Positions 61,248-63,518 of a stretch of DNA of 63,518 bases are shown here, piece by piece (the first letter of the stretch is position 1; every line of letters starts with the position of its first letter). The stretch is taken from contig JABXHV010000060.1 of the NCBI GenBank assembly GCA_013373445.1, positions 1 to 63,518 on the forward strand, written 5' to 3'. This DNA is from Paracoccaceae bacterium. GTDB lineage: Bacteria; Pseudomonadota; Alphaproteobacteria; Rhizobiales; Stappiaceae. The notes beneath the pieces were generated by a model, which was not told where the DNA came from, did not search any database, and was given only the letters and a program-made list of their open reading frames with translations. A program made the position numbers and the translations under genes.

Positions 61248-63518
61248 CTAGGCAGCGCCGCCAAGAAGAGCTGCGTTGCCGCCAGCTGCCGTGGTGTCGA
61301 CGCACACGTGACGTTCACCGCGGACCAGGGGCGCATCAGGCATGGCACAGACCAACGGGATGATCGCTCCTTCTCGTTTGGCGAGGACGCGCTCATAGGC
61401 TTTCGCCTGCACATCACTTCCCCACCATAGGACGCTGGAAAACCCGCTGAGTGTTTCAAGTTGGGCGTCAGACACCTGGCCTTGCGCTTCAACGGCAATG
61501 CCACCGAGTGCGCGGACGGCGTCGGCCTGTTTGCGTGCCGCATCCGGTCCCGGCCCCAGACACAGGACGGGAGACCGCGCAAAGGAGGTTAGCCGATTGG
61601 ATTCACCTGTAGGACCGGGAAGGGAAACGGTTACGGACGACAAGGCCTCCGGGCTGTTGTCTTTGCCGCTTTTTGCCAGAAGATCTGCAAGTGTCTTAGC
61701 ATCAGCCTCCGTGTCCCACAGCTCTGAAACGTTGATTGACTCGCGGTTTGCAAAGCGCGTCAAATAAAACGGACCACCAGCCTTTGGACCTGTGCCGGAA
61801 AGGCCTTCACCACCGAAAGGCTGACTGCCAACAATCGCGCCGATCTGGTTGCGGTTCACATAGATGTTGCCGGCATGAATACTGTCGCAGACATGCTGCA
61901 CGCGGTCATCGATGCGCGTTTGCAGACCAAAGGTCAGGCCATAGCCGGTGGCGTTGATATCCGAGATCACCTTGTCGAGTTCGTTTGATTTGAAGGTTGC
62001 CACGTGCAGCACCGGTCCGAAGATCTCTTTCTTCAGATCCTGGATGCTATCGATACGGATCATGGTCGGAGGAATGAAATGCCCATTGGCCGGGCGCACG
62101 AGCTGATACAAAACTCGGTCTTCACTTTGGGCCGTGTTGATGTGCTCCGAAATCACGTCAAAAGCCTGCTGGTCGATGACTGGGCCGCAATCGGTGGAAT
62201 CATCCCAAGGATCACCGAGCGACAGCTCGAGCATTGCACCCTCGAGCATTTTCAGAAGGTCAGCGGCAATATCGTCTTGCACATAGAGACAACGCAATGC
62301 CGAGCAGCGTTGTCCTGCGGACTGGAAGGCGCTTTCAACGATTGCTGTAACCGCCTGCTCAGGCAGTGCAGTGGAGTCGACGATCATCGCATTCAATCCA
62401 CCGGTCTCGGCAATCAGCGGCGTGCCAGGCGCGAGGTTCTCGGCCATGGCGGAGCGAATGCGCAGCGCCGTTGCTGTTGAACCGGTAAAGGCAACACCAT
62501 TGATGCGCGGATCCGATGTCAGGGCAGTGCCGACGCTCGCCCCGGACCCGGGAAGCAATTGCAGCACATCACGCGGGACCCCGGCTTCATGCAGCAGTTT
62601 GACGGCCTCAAAAGCTATGAGTGGTGTCTGGTCGGCCGGCTTTGCAAGAACCCCGTTGCCAGCGGCAAGGGCAGCAGAAATCTGGCCGGTGAAAATCGCC
62701 AACGGGAAGTTCCAGGGACTGATGCAGGTGAAGATTCCGGCAGGTGGAGCCTCTGAAATATTGGCCGCATAGTAACGGAGGAAATCGACCGCCTCACGCA
62801 GTTCGGCAATCACATCGAGTGGCATCTTGCCTGCTTCGCGAGCGAGAATGGCGAAAAGTTCGCCGTGGTTTGCTTCATAAAGATCTGCAGCGGCATTCAA
62901 AATGCGAGCCCGCTCTGCCGCAGGAACACGCCACGGGTTGGCACACGACAGGGCTGTTTCAATATCCTGTGCGCTGGCATGGGCGACAGTGCCTGGGCTG
63001 TCGCTGGGTTGAAACGGGTTTTCAACCTCTTTTGCCGGCTCAGGATTGGCAGGTTCCGCCAACAGTGGCTCTGCCTGCCAGGTTTTTTCGCGATATGGAG
63101 CACGTGCGCTTTCAAGCGCTTCCAGCGTTGGTCGGTCGCGCAGGTCAAAGCCCTTGGAGTTCGGGCGCTCTGGCTGGAACAGGTCCGGCCCCTTGGTCAG
63201 ACTGCGCTTGTCGTCTTCAAGGGTTTCGAATGGATCTTTGGCAACAACCTCGGGAGGTACATTCTCATCGACAATCTGGTTGACAAAGGAACTGTTGGCG
63301 CCGTTTTCCAAAAGGCGGCGCACCAGATAGGCCAACAGATCTCTGTGCGCTCCAACCGGTGCATAGATGCGGCAGCGTGTCTTGTTCTTGCTCAGCACAA
63401 TATCGTGCAGGGCCTCTCCCATGCCGTGCAAGCGCTGGAATTCGAAACTGTCCAGATCATCTGCCATATCAAGGATTGCACTCACTGTGTGGGCGTTGTG
63501 CGTGGCGAACTGCGGATA
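61248..63518 (-). CDS. putA: Bifunctional proline dehydrogenase / P5C dehydrogenase PutA, 3' part
   Basis: 756 residues are in the window and the gene runs off the right edge; the frame is open to base 63518. The visible N-terminal end is the last part of the proline dehydrogenase barrel (YPQFATHNAHT, then RIYAPVGAHRDLLAYLVRRLLENG with FAD-site arginines). The P5C (aldehyde) dehydrogenase follows: CISPWNFPLAIFTGQISAAL, GSGASVG, LIAETGGLNAMI and the catalytic Cys in SAGQRCSALR. A C-terminal domain of about 130 residues ends the protein. PutA oxidises proline to glutamate. A GTG at 63485 could appear to be a start but is internal (THNAHTV). Confidence 0.95.
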   Translation of the reverse strand, partial: YPQFATHNAHTVSAILDMADDLDSFEFQRLHGMGEALHDIVLSKNKTRCRIYAPVGAHRDLLAYLVRRLLENGANSSFVNQIVDENVPPEVVAKDPFETLEDDKRSLTKGPDLFQPERPNSKGFDLRDRPTLEALESARAPYREKTWQAEPLLAEPANPEPAKEVENPFQPSDSPGTVAHASAQDIETALSCANPWRVPAAERARILNAAADLYEANHGELFAILAREAGKMPLDVIAELREAVDFLRYYAANISEAPPAGIFTCISPWNFPLAIFTGQISAALAAGNGVLAKPADQTPLIAFEAVKLLHEAGVPRDVLQLLPGSGASVGTALTSDPRINGVAFTGSTATALRIRSAMAENLAPGTPLIAETGGLNAMIVDSTALPEQAVTAIVESAFQSAGQRCSALRCLYVQDDIAADLLKMLEGAMLELSLGDPWDDSTDCGPVIDQQAFDVISEHINTAQSEDRVLYQLVRPANGHFIPPTMIRIDSIQDLKKEIFGPVLHVATFKSNELDKVISDINATGYGLTFGLQTRIDDRVQHVCDSIHAGNIYVNRNQIGAIVGSQPFGGEGLSGTGPKAGGPFYLTRFANRESINVSELWDTEADAKTLADLLAKSGKDNSPEALSSVTVSLPGPTGESNRLTSFARSPVLCLGPGPDAARKQADAVRALGGIAVEAQGQVSDAQLETLSGFSSVLWWGSDVQAKAYERVLAKREGAIIPLVCAMPDAPLVRGERHVCVDTTAAGGNAALLGGAA

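Noticed and set aside
63450-63485. GTG at 63485 as the start of putA
   Set aside because: The frame continues past it to the window edge with the conserved PutA motif YPQFATHNAHT, so the codon is internal.
1-63518. CRISPR arrays, insertion sequences or prophage
   Set aside because: No regularly spaced repeats, transposase, integrase or phage structural genes are present on either strand.

Overview
The window looks like a chromosomal segment of an alphaproteobacterium, most likely of the Hyphomicrobiales and possibly near the marine Stappiaceae (Labrenzia/Roseibium-like). The taxonomic guess rests on gene content read by eye: a PdhS/DivJ/PleC-type cell-cycle kinase, a DUF1127 protein, HisZ beside HisG and HisS, a fused PutA, two phasins, and a tRNA-His with no G at position -1, with U72 and A73, as known for Caulobacter. 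I see no rRNA operon, insertion sequence, prophage, CRISPR array or plasmid gene. Coding density is high and most strand switches carry a clear hairpin terminator.

Layout. 1-3725: end of a polyamine ABC transporter operon (potF-potG-potH-potI), with a strong hairpin after potF. 3894-9732: a CelD-like acetyltransferase, a small membrane protein, the two subunits of a 3-oxoacid CoA-transferase, and an Fe(III) ABC transporter (binding protein and permease, no ATPase). 10020-15854: a 1358-residue PdhS-like kinase with a very long acidic linker, two phasins and tRNA-His. 15927-23004: a DUF3291 protein, AzlC/AzlD amino acid exporter, a ThDP-dependent decarboxylase/synthase-like enzyme and a DctPQM TRAP transporter. 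23107-32780: xseA, an RND efflux pair, rsmE, gshA and a DUF937-like protein. 32907-37828: DUF1127, two tandem LysR paralogues, a DMT exporter, a conserved cysteine-motif protein and a class I amidotransferase.

37897-44830 handles 2-hydroxy acids. A GntR-FCD regulator and an FMN 2-hydroxyacid dehydrogenase form one operon, a secreted cytochrome c follows on the same strand, and glcDEF (glycolate oxidase) runs the other way. 44938-52044: L,D-transpeptidase, DUF2927 protein, an isolated cheZ, tag, and a hisS-hisZ-hisG operon. 52424-56041: a GT2-GtrA fusion, an ArnT-like GT39 and a YdjC/ChbG-like protein, a set that elsewhere puts an amino sugar on lipid A. The rest holds a Crp-type regulator, a YciA-like thioesterase, a divergent LysR/YeiH pair, slyX, a GST and the 3' part of putA.

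The observations I would check first are these. (1) The YdjC-like protein at 55244-56041 keeps the family layout but has replaced nearly every metal or catalytic residue. (2) The tRNA-His has exactly the elements used by the divergent alphaproteobacterial HisRS, whose likely gene lies in the same window. (3) The PdhS-like kinase has a linker of about 400 acidic residues with one hydrophobic segment. (4) A gene at 36355-37011 carries an Ada-like zinc motif. (5) CheZ ends in a FliM-like CheY-binding peptide. No wholly new multi-gene system is evident.
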